Shown piece after piece: positions 19,592-31,923 of a DNA stretch of 31,923 nucleotides (position 1 is the stretch's first letter; each line of letters starts with the position of its first letter). The notes under the pieces are model-generated. The model ran no database searches, had not been told where the DNA came from, and saw nothing but the letters and a program-made list of their open reading frames with translations. Location: positions 1-31,923 of the forward strand of contig NW_004457366.1 of NCBI RefSeq assembly GCF_000313135.1, given 5' to 3'. A program made the position numbers and the translations under genes. Origin of the DNA: Acanthamoeba castellanii str. Neff. Taxonomy: Eukaryota; Discosea; Longamoebia; Acanthamoebidae.

Positions 19592-19960
19592 TCATCACTG
19601 TTACGCTCGCTTTACATCAGAGCACCAAGTCCCCAGAGCGCAGGTTGCTGTTGCACAATCGCTCATTGCTGCTCCCCTGCATGAAGCGTCGGTTGAATGC
19701 CTTTCGCTTGCTGGCCCTCCCCTTGGGCTGCTTTGGCCCGGGCAGGCGGCAGGTTACCTCGGGCGTCTGGAGCACTACCTTGCCGGCGCGGCATAGCCTC
19801 CCCATCAGCCGGCACGGTGGTACTCTTGCCATACTCTTGGTGAGAGTGGTTTCGTGTGTCTATGTCCGCGGCAAAATACAAGTCGTTTTGCTTTTGGTGT
19901 ATTGCATCTTCGGTGAACCGCCTGACTGTTCTATTTCTCGATTCGGCGCAAACCAAATCA

Positions 19961-19966
19961 AAAAAG
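19961..19966 (-). terminator. Pol III T-tract for tRNA-Val copy 2
   Basis: A run of A on the plus strand (TTTTTT in the tRNA sense) follows the discriminator of the minus-strand tRNA-Val; the trailer aatctttttt is the same as in copy 1. Confidence 0.75.
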
Positions 19967-19968
19967 AT

Positions 19969-20040
19969 TGGTTTCACTGGGGTTCGAACCCAGGACCTAC
20001 TGCGTGTGAGGCAGACGTGATACCACTACACCATGAAACC
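19969..20040 (-). tRNA. tRNA-Val (CAC anticodon), copy 2
   Basis: The reverse complement is identical base for base to the copy at 19512-19583, including discriminator A and the 9 following bases (atctttttt). Leaders upstream of the two genes do not match. Confidence 0.95.
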
Positions 20041-20173
20041 TTCGTTCCTTCACGTGCCGTCTTGGTTCCGGCGCGCGTGGTACGCACCAGTTGTTCTGCT
20101 AAATTGTAATATTCCTTATCTTTTACCCTGCGTATTGCCACACCCTCCTCGACGCAGCCAACAATAACACTCA

Positions 20174-20482
20174 ATGGGAAGCACTGCCTCTTCCTCATCA
20201 AAGCACGGTACAGTAGCGCCCCCGCCAAGGAGACCATGACCCGAAGCACCAACTAACCCCCCCCCATGTTGTACACTTGCCGGTCCAGACACAAGCGAGG
20301 TGAAGCCGCCCGGCCCATGCCAAGTGCTGGCATGCGACATCCAGACGTGCCTGGCCAAGAACGGGTACAAGGAAGAACGATGCCAGGCGGAGCTGACAGC
20401 CTTCAAGCAGTGCATGCTCCAGCACGGCAGCAGCAGCAAGACACCACCACCTGAGCCGCAGAAGCAAGACTCGCCCTCATGA
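20174..20482 (+). CDS. CMC4: Twin CX9C protein CMC4 (p8MTCP1) homologue
   Basis: Two exons, 20174-20207 and 20289-20482, give 75 residues. After a Ser-rich start (MGSTASSSSKHG) comes the CHCH fold: PCQVLACDIQTC, a loop (LAKNGYKEER), then CQAELTAFKQC. Both helices have CX9C spacing, and the extra Cys in the first helix (CQ-x-x-AC-(D/E)-I-Q-x-C) is the hallmark of CMC4. Such proteins are imported into the mitochondrial intermembrane space by the Mia40 disulfide relay; CMC4 itself has no settled biochemical role. The 81-nt intron is phase 1 and its splice restores the frame. The C-terminal tail is Ser/Pro/Gln-rich. Without the first exon there is no ATG before the first Cys, which supports the spliced model. 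Confidence 0.88.
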
Positions 20483-20933
20483 GCACACACGACCTGGCTT
20501 GTCGCATCACTGGGACCCTCACCACGGCCCTTCCCTAACCGAGACCAACGTTGTCTTGTGCTGGTCGGCAGGAATAGGGGTAGTGCAAGGAAACATGTTC
20601 AATGATCTTTGGTGCGATGGTTGGTGGTTTGGCGGGGGGGGGGGGGTGAGAAGCGAGCTCTTCGTCTGGAGGAGTACATCTGGGGCCACCTCTGAACAGC
20701 ATCGGGCACAAGGGAGAGGTGGATGGCCCCAGATGTACTCCTCCAGTACTGAGGAAGCTGGCCGCGTCGGCTCGCCCAACACCAGGGGTGCGATATCGAG
20801 ACGACAGAGAAAGGAGCGGCTCCATTGTTTGGCGGACAGGAGGAGGAGGAAGAAGAAGGTAGACAGGAGAACAGTTGGTACACACCGAAGAAGAAATAGT
20901 GGGGGGGAGGGACACAGCCGATCGGGGGGGAGC
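20483..20933. other. Convergent 3' region with G-tract and hairpin
   Basis: Between the stop codons of CMC4 (plus) and the mitochondrial-type gene (minus). It contains a long G run around 20634-20646, a large inverted repeat (separate entry) and a purine-rich stretch at 20830-20930. No gene is supported. Confidence 0.5.
20666..20745. repeat. Inverted repeat forming a long hairpin
   Basis: Left arm 20666-20693 and right arm 20714-20745 are reverse complements across all 28 bases of the left arm; the right arm has 4 extra bases that would bulge. The loop is 20 nt (20694-20713). It lies in the shared 3' region of two convergent genes, so either transcript could form it. Confidence 0.9.
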
Positions 20934-23145
20934 TTAGGCGTGGACGGTGTGGTGCTCGTAGTAGTGGTGGAGGGCGTTGTCGTACTCCTTCTTCTCCATC
21001 TCGGGGTCCCAGCGGTGGTTGGCGATGTCGTCCTCAATCTCCTTCTCCCACTCGGGGTGGTCCGCGAGGATGTCATCCACGGTGCCGTTCACGAACTTGT
21101 CCATCTGGACCATTCCCTCCTGGATCTTGGCGTCGATGAAGGCGATCTTGGCGTCGAGCCACTGCTGCTGCACGTCGGCGAGCTCCTGGGTGTGCTTGCT
21201 CCACAGCTTGACCCTCTGGTCGAGGTCCTTGGGGACGGCGAGGGCCGGGTCGTTGGGGTACTCCTTCAGGCTGTCCTCGTAGATGGTGCTCAGCTGGCTC
21301 TTGACCTCCTCGTCCTTCCTCACAAAGTTGGAGAAGGACTCGACGTCGCGCGAGAAGAGCAGACCCGGGAAGCTGCGCTGGAGGGCCTGGGCCTTCTTGG
21401 CGTCGGCGACGGTGTTGGCGGGCTTGCCCGAGTAGAGGAGCTCCCTGAGGTTCTTGAGCAGGGGGTCCTAGTCATGTGTTTGGTGTATTGAGAGAGAGAG
21501 AGAGAGAAGCGGTGTGAGCAACACGGAGAGAGTAACGCCCACTGAAGCGAAAGACACGGGAGAAAGAGAGACTGGTAGTGGTGTATCAGACAGCTCCAAT
21601 AATTATTTCTCATGGTAGTGCACTCTTGGTTGTTAGACAAGAGGCATCGATAGCGTAATTGCATCATCATTGTACCACTCCAGACGAACGAGAGAAGAAC
21701 GAGAGAAGAACACGAGGGACGAGGGAGGAACAACCAGGACAAAACAAAGTGGTAGAGTACCTTCTCGGTGACCTCATCGGAGCTGGTGAGCGAGTAGTTC
21801 TGCTGCCACTTCTTGTAGGCCTTGTCGGTGGCGTGCTGCATGTGTCAACAGAGAGACATTAGCCTCAGAGCCATAAGCACATCATGACAGCAAGATGAAA
21901 ATAAAAATAAAGGTGATAAAGCCGCCAAATCGAAAGTTCGGCGCACAAGCACGAATGAGATTGATGAGGGGGGGCTGTACCTTGAACCTGTACTGAACGG
22001 CCGAAGGCTCGCCGATGTGATGAACGAGGGGAGGGAAGTGAGCGAGGACCTCCTTGAGCTCGGTGAACTCGGGGTGCCTCTGAGTGAGCTCGGCAGCGGC
22101 CTGGGTGGCCTCATCCCACTGAAGGTGCTGCTTGACGATCTGCTCCTTCTTGGCGGCGTCGTTAACGCCCTTGAGGGCGGCCTTGAGGGCCTGGCCCTTC
22201 TCCGAACCGAGGAGCAGAGCGGCAGCGGCAGCCTTGTCCTCGGCGCTCGAGGCCTGGACGAACTTGACGATGGCAGCAGTCTTCCTCGCCCGCGAGTTCT
22301 GGGCGCTGAGCTCGGGATCCTTCTTGCTCTGGAGGAAGGCCTTGACGCGCTCGAGCTGGGTGGGGGCGGACTCGCGCACTACAAAATGCGCAAATCAATT
22401 AGGTTCGAAATTGATAGGCATGGGGCGGGACATTTATCAAAGGCCAAGTAGAGCAGAACATACGCTTGCCGCCAGAGGGGACCTCGGAGTAGGCGGTCCA
22501 GAAGTGGGTGAGGGCGATTTCAACAGGGCTCACGTCGCGAGCGGCAGCACGCTCGAGCGTAGTCTGTTAGGGTTATATATAAGATGTCAATAAGCATTCA
22601 ATGCCGACACGTTGTATTGTAGCTTGATTGCGGTATTTGGGGGGGGGCATACGTGAATGGCAATGTCCCGCAGATAAGCCTCAGACTTGCCGAACTGGAC
22701 GGGGTCCTTCTCGAACTTGGTAATGAGAGACTCAAGCTGGCGGGCCTGATTAGCGAGCTCGGGGGCGTCCTTCTCCCACCTGGCGGTGAAGTCGGAAACA
22801 GACTGGGGCACCCACTCCTTGCCGGAGAGGACCTCCTGCGCATCGGCGGGAAGATCGCCCAGGAAGTTCATGTCGTGCACAACGCCATGCTGTGGCGAGA
22901 ACAAACCATTAATTAGAATGGTACTGGCGCGAATGGTTTGCTCGAGCCCCGTTTTTGGGGAGTATGTCGTGTAGTGGGCAGGGGCGTACAGCATAGACGC
23001 GAATGCCCGCATCGGTCACTTTGAAATCGGTCTGGGGCGTCTCGGGGGCAGCATAGCCGCGGGAGAAGACGGCGGCAGTGCGGCTAGACTTGTTCAGGGC
23101 CGTACCGCGAGCGGACGACGCCACAACTCTGCTGATCCTCCTCAT
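20934..23145 (-). CDS. Unidentified helical protein with predicted mitochondrial presequence
   Basis: Exons: 23145-22990, 22889-22653, 22563-22464, 22378-21981, 21835-21761, 21467-20934; 499 residues in frame. The N-terminus (MRRISRVVASSARGTALNKS...TAAVFSRGYAAP) is rich in Arg/Ser/Ala without acidic residues, a classic matrix presequence with a likely cleavage near RGYA. The rest is soluble and mostly helical, rich in Ala/Glu/Lys, with no transmembrane segment and no enzyme motif I recognise. It ends HHYYEHHTVHA. Codon use is strongly biased to C/G-ending codons in exons, which often goes with high expression. A lineage-specific subunit of a respiratory or ATP synthase complex would fit, but nothing in the sequence proves it. 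The 293-nt intron 5 is the longest and carries a GA repeat at 21490-21507. Confidence 0.75.
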
Positions 23146-23432
23146 TATTATAAATGTTTTTCGATCACAAAGGCAATGGACAATCGTCGTCCTGGTCGCC
23201 CCCAAATCTCACTCCAAAATTCACCGGCGGCCGTGGCCGGATATTTCCCGGTTCGTTAGGCGTTCTGGCGACAGTGCGTTGGGGACACTCCCGAGACAAG
23301 GCCGTTCCCGCCAAAACTGGTGGCGGTGAAAAAACAACAACGGCCAACAGCTGCCGATCGAATCACAAGGAAATTGAAGGAGGTGAACCAGGCCTCCATC
23401 GATTCTCGAAGCACTCCTTCTCCAATATCAAC
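23146..23432. promoter_or_regulatory. 287-bp divergent promoter region with E2F-like site (MCM3 / mitochondrial gene)
   Basis: Lies between two divergent start codons. ttcccgccaaaact at 23305-23318 matches the E2F core on the minus strand and is identical over 14 nt to the PRIM1 upstream element. A ggcggtgaaa follows at 23322-23331, and tatttcccgg occurs near 23250. The site is about 115 nt from the MCM3 ATG and 160 nt from the other gene. Confidence 0.65.
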
Positions 23433-26927
<3,495 letters not shown>

Positions 26928-27137
26928 AGAAGCCTCCTCCAAGTTCCATCTTTCTCTGTCTCTCTGTCTACTCTCTCTCGGTTTCCTTCCTCTTGGCCAG
27001 GAAGGGCACCACCACCATCACCTCCTCTGTCATCACATGTATAAACAACAAAAGAAATGAAGATGCATGCATGTTTTCCTTCATGTTCTCGCCTCTTTCT
27101 CTTTGCCTGCTGCAACATGTTGCTCTGGCGGTGGTAC
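26928..27137. other. Convergent 3' region between MCM3 and an orphan gene
   Basis: 210 nt between opposite stop codons, rich in CT on the plus strand (26950-26980). No exact AATAAA; tataaacaac occurs at about 27040. No gene is seen. Confidence 0.4.
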
Positions 27138-27770
27138 TTAGTCCGCTAGGTCGTCGTCGACGTTGAGGTTGCTGAAGAAGTTCGAGGCTCTCTCAGAGGC
27201 GACGTTGATGAACTCGGCCATGTGGTAGGGTCGGTCGGCCTGCCGCCACGTCTTGTCGAGCGGGTCGATCACGTAGACCACATCGTCGCCGCAGTTCGTG
27301 GCCGCGCCCTCGTGCACCGCGTGCAGCCACAGCGCCGTCACGTGCAGCTGCGGCGACGCCAGCCTTCGCGGCTCGTAGAGCTTACCACTCTCAGCGTGCT
27401 CGGCCTGGGCCTGGGCCAGCACCTGGGCGAAGCTGGACCGGAGCTGGCCCTGGTGCAGGGCCGTCACCTCGCCCGTGTTCAGGTCGCACTGGGCCGAATA
27501 GACAGCGGCGGTGGCCGGGTCAGCTGCGGGGACCCGGACGAGGTAGTCGAGCGAGGTGGGTCGCCAGTGCTCGGGGGTGGCGGGAGCGCGCAGGCCCATG
27601 CGGTCGAGCGGGAGGTAGTAGACCTCGTGAGGGGCGGTGAGCTCGGGCGCGGCGGAGCGGAAGACGGTCGAGAGCATGGAGCTCGACTGGGCCGTGGCCA
27701 GGTGCTCCGGGGTGGCCTTGGCCGTGTAGCGGAGGACCGGCTCGTTCGCGCTGCCTGCTGGGGTGTTCAT
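27138..27770 (-). CDS. Intronless hypothetical protein, 210 residues
   Basis: One uninterrupted ORF starting MNTPAGSANEPVLRYTAK and ending SNLNVDDDLAD. The composition is balanced, with well-spread Trp, His and Tyr (TPEHWRPTSLDYLVRVPA, ALWLHAVHEGA, DDVVYVIDPLDKTWRQADR), so it is probably real and globular. No signal peptide, transmembrane segment or catalytic motif is apparent, and I do not recognise the family. The C-terminus is acidic. It lies tail to tail with MCM3 and shortly after the RGG-rich gene on the same strand. A further in-frame ATG 19 codons upstream is possible, but the run there (SQYLTHITSHLP) looks like 5' UTR. Confidence 0.65.
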   Translation of the reverse strand: MNTPAGSANEPVLRYTAKATPEHLATAQSSSMLSTVFRSAAPELTAPHEVYYLPLDRMGLRAPATPEHWRPTSLDYLVRVPAADPATAAVYSAQCDLNTGEVTALHQGQLRSSFAQVLAQAQAEHAESGKLYEPRRLASPQLHVTALWLHAVHEGAATNCGDDVVYVIDPLDKTWRQADRPYHMAEFINVASERASNFFSNLNVDDDLAD

Positions 27771-27890
27771 GATCGTGGGCAGGTGAGAAGTGATATGTGT
27801 GAGATACTGGGAACGGCCTTTTATCAACTCATCTCCGCCTCGGGTTCGCTGCTCTGGTCGGGAGCGAATGAGAGGTGGTCAAAAGGGTAT

Positions 27891-27896
27891 TTTATT
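27891..27896 (-). promoter_or_regulatory. Polyadenylation signal AATAAA (minus strand)
   Basis: The plus strand reads tttatt, so AATAAA lies about 160 nt beyond the predicted stop (28057) of the RGG-rich gene and upstream of the orphan gene's start at 27770. Confidence 0.55.
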
Positions 27897-28056
27897 GTCG
27901 GGGGGTGGGTATTGGTTGGGTTTGGGGGGTTGTAACAAAAAACATAAATAAAAAGTATCGGTGTGGTGGGGTGCTGTCCTCTACAGACACCCCAGATAGG
28001 GGAGTATACTTGAGACGTCGTCGCGGCCGGTGCCCCCCCCCTTCGCTGTGTGCTCC

Positions 28057-31000
28057 TCACTCGGCTTTCGTTACGGTGGATGATGGCGTTACGGGCGCGC
28101 CTGATGTCGTCGCCGTTGTCTGTGGTGCGTGTCGTGTCGTTGGTCGTGTGAGGAAAACTACCCAAGTGCTCGATATCAACAGAGGCGAGTGCGTACCTCG
28201 CCGTGTTCTCGCTGGGCCTTTCGCCAAACCTGCTGCTTCCTCTGCGGCGGGTGGTGGTGATGCTGCGCCGACACAGACGCGGGTGACGACGAGGCGGCAG
28301 CAGTAGAAGAAGGAGCGCGAGCCGTGGCTGGCGATGCCGACGCCGACGATGGCGACGGAGAGACCGTTGGGAGCGTGGCAGGCGAGGAGAGCGACGGAGA
28401 GCCGAGCGCAGGCGAAGAGGAGCCGAACTTGCCTCCCCGCCCGCGACCTCCTCTTCCTCTACCACCCATCGATGGCGAAGGCACGTGCTGCTGCTGTTGG
28501 TACTGCGGCTGCTGTTGCGGGCTACTGCTGCTGCCGGCGGCGGGGCGGTGTCCGTTCAGCGGCGACCCGTAGGCTGACGCGGGCCGCCCACGCTTGGTGC
28601 TCGGGCTGTTACTGCTGCTCCGGCCTCGACCGCCACCACCTCCGTTGCTGACGTCAGCGGGCAGCGACATCGCCGGCGCCGGCGAAGAGGGCGTCGTGGT
28701 CGTCACCGGCGAGACCGGCGACGCAGTGGAGGTCTGGGGAGTCGCGGCGCCCGCAGTAGAGGGCGGCGACGGTCGCGCGTGGTAGTCCGATCGGTTGCTG
28801 CTGGCCCGGCCCCGGCCCGACGAGTCGTGGTGGCCGTACCCCGGGGCGTGGTGCTGGTAGGCGCGCGCCGCCGGGTAGGCGGTGTGAGGTCCCACCGTGG
28901 GCGACATCGCCGGCTTCGGCACCCCCGACACGTGGCCGCGCGCATAGTGCTGAGCACCATAGCCGCGGTGAACGGGGGTCGTCGTGTACACCCCGTTGCC
29001 GCTGGTGGCCGCGGACGAAGAACTGGAGCTGGTGGTGGTCGACGTGGTCGGCGGAGTCGGCTGCGGCGCGGTCGATTGTGGGGGCTGCGGGCGGGCGGCG
29101 GGCGGCTGCAACGGGGCAAAGTCGAGGGGCAGGATCGCGGGCGGGATGATGGGACCCGCGCCCACCGGCGTCGGCACGGCGGGCGTGGCCGGGAACGACC
29201 CGAACGAGAGCATGACCGGCTGCGGCTGCAGCGCAGCCGCCACGCCGGGCGCGGGCTGGGCCACCCGCGGGTGCTGGTGCTGCTTGTGAACCACGGGCGA
29301 CTGGAAGGGCCCGCGCACGACGCCGCCGGCCGCTGGGCCGACGCCACCGAAGCCGCCGCGGCCGCCAGCCGGCGGTGGCCGGTAGAACGGCTGTGTGGGC
29401 CGGGTGGGGGTCGACTCGTGATGAAGCGGCTGCTGGTGGTGCTGAGGGGCCGCGGCCGGCGGCGGGGACGTGGCCGCGACCGGCCTGATAGCCAGCACGG
29501 GGCTCAAAGCCGGCGTGGGCTGCGGCTGCGGCCGTTCGATCGCGGTGGTGGCGGCGGTGACCGGCGCAGGGGCGGAGGGTGTCGCCTGCTGGCCTCCTCC
29601 GTCCTTCTCGGCAGTGGTGGCGCTGCGGACGGGCGATGGCGATGATGACACCGCGGTGGGGGTCTTGCGCTGGTAGAGCTGCTGAGAAGGCCGCTCGCCG
29701 CGCTTCCGCTGGTTTGTCCTCTGCGGAAGGGCGGTTAGCGGAGTCTCCGGCACCGCAGCGCTAGCGACCGTAACCGCCGTAGGGCTGGCCGCGGCCGGCG
29801 TGGCCGTTGTTGGGCCGTCGGCGACGGGCGCGGGCGCGGGCAAGCTCGTGAGCTGGGTCGCCGCCACGGGCGCGGCAGCCGCAGCCGCAGGGCCAGCAGA
29901 CTGCTCCGCTGTGGGCTGAGGTGCGGGAGCCTCGCTGGTGGCGACAGCGGCTGCGACGGCGGCGGGCTTGCCGCCGGTGCGCTCGCGGGCGGGCTTCTTG
30001 TCCTTGCGCTCGCGGCTTCGGGTCTTCTTCGGCTTCTCCTCGACCACCGGCGCGGCGGCAGTAGCGGCGGCTTCAGGCGCCGTAGTGGTCGGGTGCGTGG
30101 TCTGCTTCTCCTGCTCCTCGGCCTGGATCTGGGCGAAGGAGACGATCGGCTTGGTGGGGGTCGACCACACGGGCGCAGCCGGCGGGGCCTTCGGCACCAC
30201 CTTCTCCGCATCGGGGACGGGCGGGGTCGCGGCTGCGCGGGCCGGCTGCTCCTGGTGCTTCCGGCCCGAGGCCTTGCCAGTGCCCTTGGCGGCACCCGAG
30301 TCCTCGCGACGTCGGTCGCGCGACTGGGATCGTGCGCCCCTGGCGCCCACGGCGATGGCGTCGGATGACTCGGCGCGATCGCCGCGGAACTTGCCCTCCT
30401 GGCGGCGGCGGCCGCCCACGGTGACGGTCGCGATCGCATCCGAGGACTTGGTGGCCCTGGAGTCGCCGCGGAAGGCGGCAGCCGGCTTGGCGCCCTTAGG
30501 GACGTCCCTCGTGGCCGGGGCCTCGACGGGCTCGGGCTCAGGCTTGCCGCCCGCCGCCTTCTTCTTGTTGTTGTGGGAGCGGACGGCGATGAAGTCGCCG
30601 TCGCCGCCGTGCTCGATGCCGGGCTGCTCGGTGATGACCACGACGCCGGCGCCGATGGGCATGTCCTCCAGCCTGGTATGCTGCTGCTGACGCTCCGACT
30701 TCTGCTGCGGCTTCTTCCTGCTGGGGGCCTCCTTCTCCGTCTTGGTGGTGGTGGCTTCGGCGGAAGCGACAAGCTCCTTCGCCGGCGTTTCCTCTGGTCG
30801 TGTCGCTGGCTGCTGCTGCTCCGTCGTCGCCTTGCTGTCGGCGTCTGTCGTTCCTGGAGTAATAGTGATCGGGGGAGGGGTCAGCCAGCGAGCGTGAGTC
30901 CCGGGCGAGAGTGATGGCATCGGCTCGATTCGGGCGAATAGAGAGAGAGAGAGAGAAGTGGTTGGATCGCGATGGCGAGAGAGAGAGGGAGAGAGAGCCG

Positions 31001-31923
31001 AGTGTCAATAAAGGAACTGGTCCTTTATTTCCAGCTGGCGCGGTGCCTCCTCTTAGCGTGTAAGAGGAGAGCACGTGATGTCTGGCCTCAGAGCGTCAAT
31101 ATATACACTAACGCCGTGTTATGTAGATCTCCGGTCGCGTCGTTGGCTCTCTCTCTCTCTCTCTCGAAGCATACACACACGCACACACGACACCCGCGCT
31201 TCACGTGGCTCGATCGGGTGGTGGTGGTGTTGTACCTTCGCGCTGTTCGGTGGTCGGCGCCTGCTGCTGCTTCGGAGAGTCAGTGGTCGACGCGTCCCCT
31301 CGGCCTCGCCCCCGTCCCTCGGGTCGCGGCGACTGTTGTCAACACCCACACAACAGGTGGTCGGGTTAAGTGCCGGCCAAGAAACGCTATGAGGCGGTTT
31401 GGGTGGCAGGGCGAGGTGGTGGTACCCGACGGCTATCGAACGGTCGACCGTGATGGGGCGCAGCGGTGTGGTCGCTCTCGAGGGGTTGATCCTTGCGCGA
31501 CCACATGGCACCACCCGTGCTGAAGCTCATCCCTCGACCTCCACGGCCCGCTCCCCTGCCGCCTCGTCCTCCTCCGCGCGCTCCTCGATCAAAACTGTCG
31601 GCGGCAGCTGGAGGCTCTTCGCCGGCCGTCGCGGCCTGGTCCCTCGCGGGTCGGCCAGCACCACGCCCGCCGCCTCGGCCTCGGCGCGCGCCGGTGACAC
31701 CGTCTCCCGGGTGCGGCCGCTGCGGCGGTGGCGTCGATAGCAGTCCACTCGTCGGCTTCGCTTCCTCCGACGGCGAGGGCGCCTGGCCCTCGCTCGGCGG
31801 CTTCTGCTTTTCCTCAGCCCCCGGCGCAGGCGACTTGGGTCGGTAAACCTTCTGCTTAGGATGACCAGCGCCATCCTTCTTGCCCGCCGGCGGCGCCGCG
31901 GTCGCCACCACCGAAGCTTCAAC
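28057..31923 (-). CDS. Long disordered RGG-rich protein, probably RNA-binding (5' end outside window)
   Basis: Four exons: beyond 31923 to 31426, 31332-31236, 30853-28197, 28119-28057; 1104 residues seen, in frame, ending TKAE. The first exon is Pro/Glu/Lys-rich, then Arg/Gly-rich (GARRGRGGGRGAGR, RGARGGGRGGRGAGRGGRG). The small second exon, SPRPEGRGRGRGDAS, continues it and joins both neighbours in matching phases, which is the main reason to link the two large ORFs as one gene. The 2.66-kb exon is Pro/Ala/Thr/Gln/Ser-rich and includes a tandem FRGDxRA-SSDAIA motif, VWSTPTKPIVSFAQIQAEEQ, and more RGG and RGRG near the end (GGRGRGGRGRGGKFG). RGG/disordered architecture suggests a role in mRNA handling or granules (inference). 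No folded domain is visible. The 382-nt intron contains an AATAAA palindrome; if that is a real 3' end, there are two genes here. Confidence 0.65.
31007..31029. repeat. Palindrome with AATAAA on both strands
   Basis: aataaagga (31007-31015) and tcctttatt (31021-31029) are perfect reverse complements around a 5-nt loop. Each strand therefore carries an AATAAA. It lies inside the predicted intron of the RGG-rich gene. Confidence 0.85.
31147..31165. repeat. CT microsatellite in intron of the RGG-rich gene
   Basis: Nine CT units; matching GA-rich runs lie at 30940-30996, so the intron as a whole is rich in CT/GA simple sequence. Confidence 0.85.

Larger units (their letters stand above)
19584..19968. 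other. Spacer between the two inverted tRNA-Val genes
   Basis: About 385 nt. The minus strand carries a 71-codon ORF (19832-19617, MARVPPCRLMGRL... ending NSNLRSGDLVL) with a basic C-terminal half. It has no family motif I recognise and no clear splice partner, so I do not call it a gene. Confidence 0.35.

Noticed and set aside
19617..19832. 71-codon minus-strand ORF as a ribosomal-type basic protein
   Set aside because: The basic C-terminal half is suggestive, but no family could be named, no splice partner was found, and it lies between pol III genes.
19584..19968. Transposon or MITE bounded by the tRNA-Val inverted repeat
   Set aside because: The inverted arms are complete functional tRNA genes; there is no target-site duplication or transposase, and the spacer shows no element-like features.
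28779..30690. Plus-strand ORFs of 250-288 codons opposite the RGG-rich gene
   Set aside because: Arg/Gly-rich antisense of a GC-rich disordered coding exon; the minus-strand frame is far longer and has in-phase splice partners.

Overview
The window is nuclear DNA of a eukaryote. It is GC-rich and gene-dense, and almost every gene is split by short GT...AG introns (about 20 to 380 nt; most are 60 to 110 nt). There are no operons, no Shine-Dalgarno sites and no bacterial mobile elements. Gene content, intron style and GC-rich codon use suggest an amoebozoan, most likely Acanthamoeba or a close relative. That assignment is inference; no marker gene such as rRNA is present. I rebuilt each spliced gene by hand from reading frame, splice sites and family motifs. 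Each complete model stays in frame across all its junctions.

Layout, left to right: a partial gene of unknown function (+, 2-550); a SETMAR-like histone lysine methyltransferase (-, 597-2174); the DNA primase small subunit PRIM1 (-, 2563-4754); tRNA-His (-); a small Tom22-like membrane protein (-, 5089-5415); an RBM28/Nop4-type ribosome-biogenesis protein with five RRMs (+, 5740-9928); a coiled-coil/BTB/pentapeptide protein (-, 10087-11354); a kelch-repeat coiled-coil protein (+, 11938-16037); about 1.1 kb with no convincing gene; a zinc-finger protein (+, 17144-19223); two tRNA-Val(CAC) genes facing each other (19512-20040); the twin CX9C protein CMC4 (+, 20174-20482); an unidentified mitochondrial-type protein (-, 20934-23145); MCM3 (+, 23433-26927); an intronless orphan (-, 27138-27770); and a long disordered RGG-rich protein running off the right edge (-, 28057 to beyond 31923).

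The clearest functional link is DNA replication. PRIM1 and MCM3 lie about 19 kb apart and share an identical 14-nt upstream element, ttcccgccaaaact, whose reverse complement contains a consensus E2F/DP site. PRIM1 has a second E2F-like site next to it. Three genes are candidate or likely mitochondrial proteins (Tom22-like, CMC4, and the 499-residue unknown). Other observations worth a second look are the preference for C at intron position +4 (GTAC donors), one kelch blade per exon with all introns in phase 1, a 28-bp-arm hairpin near 20.7 kb, and low-complexity insertions inside the zinc-binding pre-SET domain. I found no clear sign of a wholly new multi-gene system.
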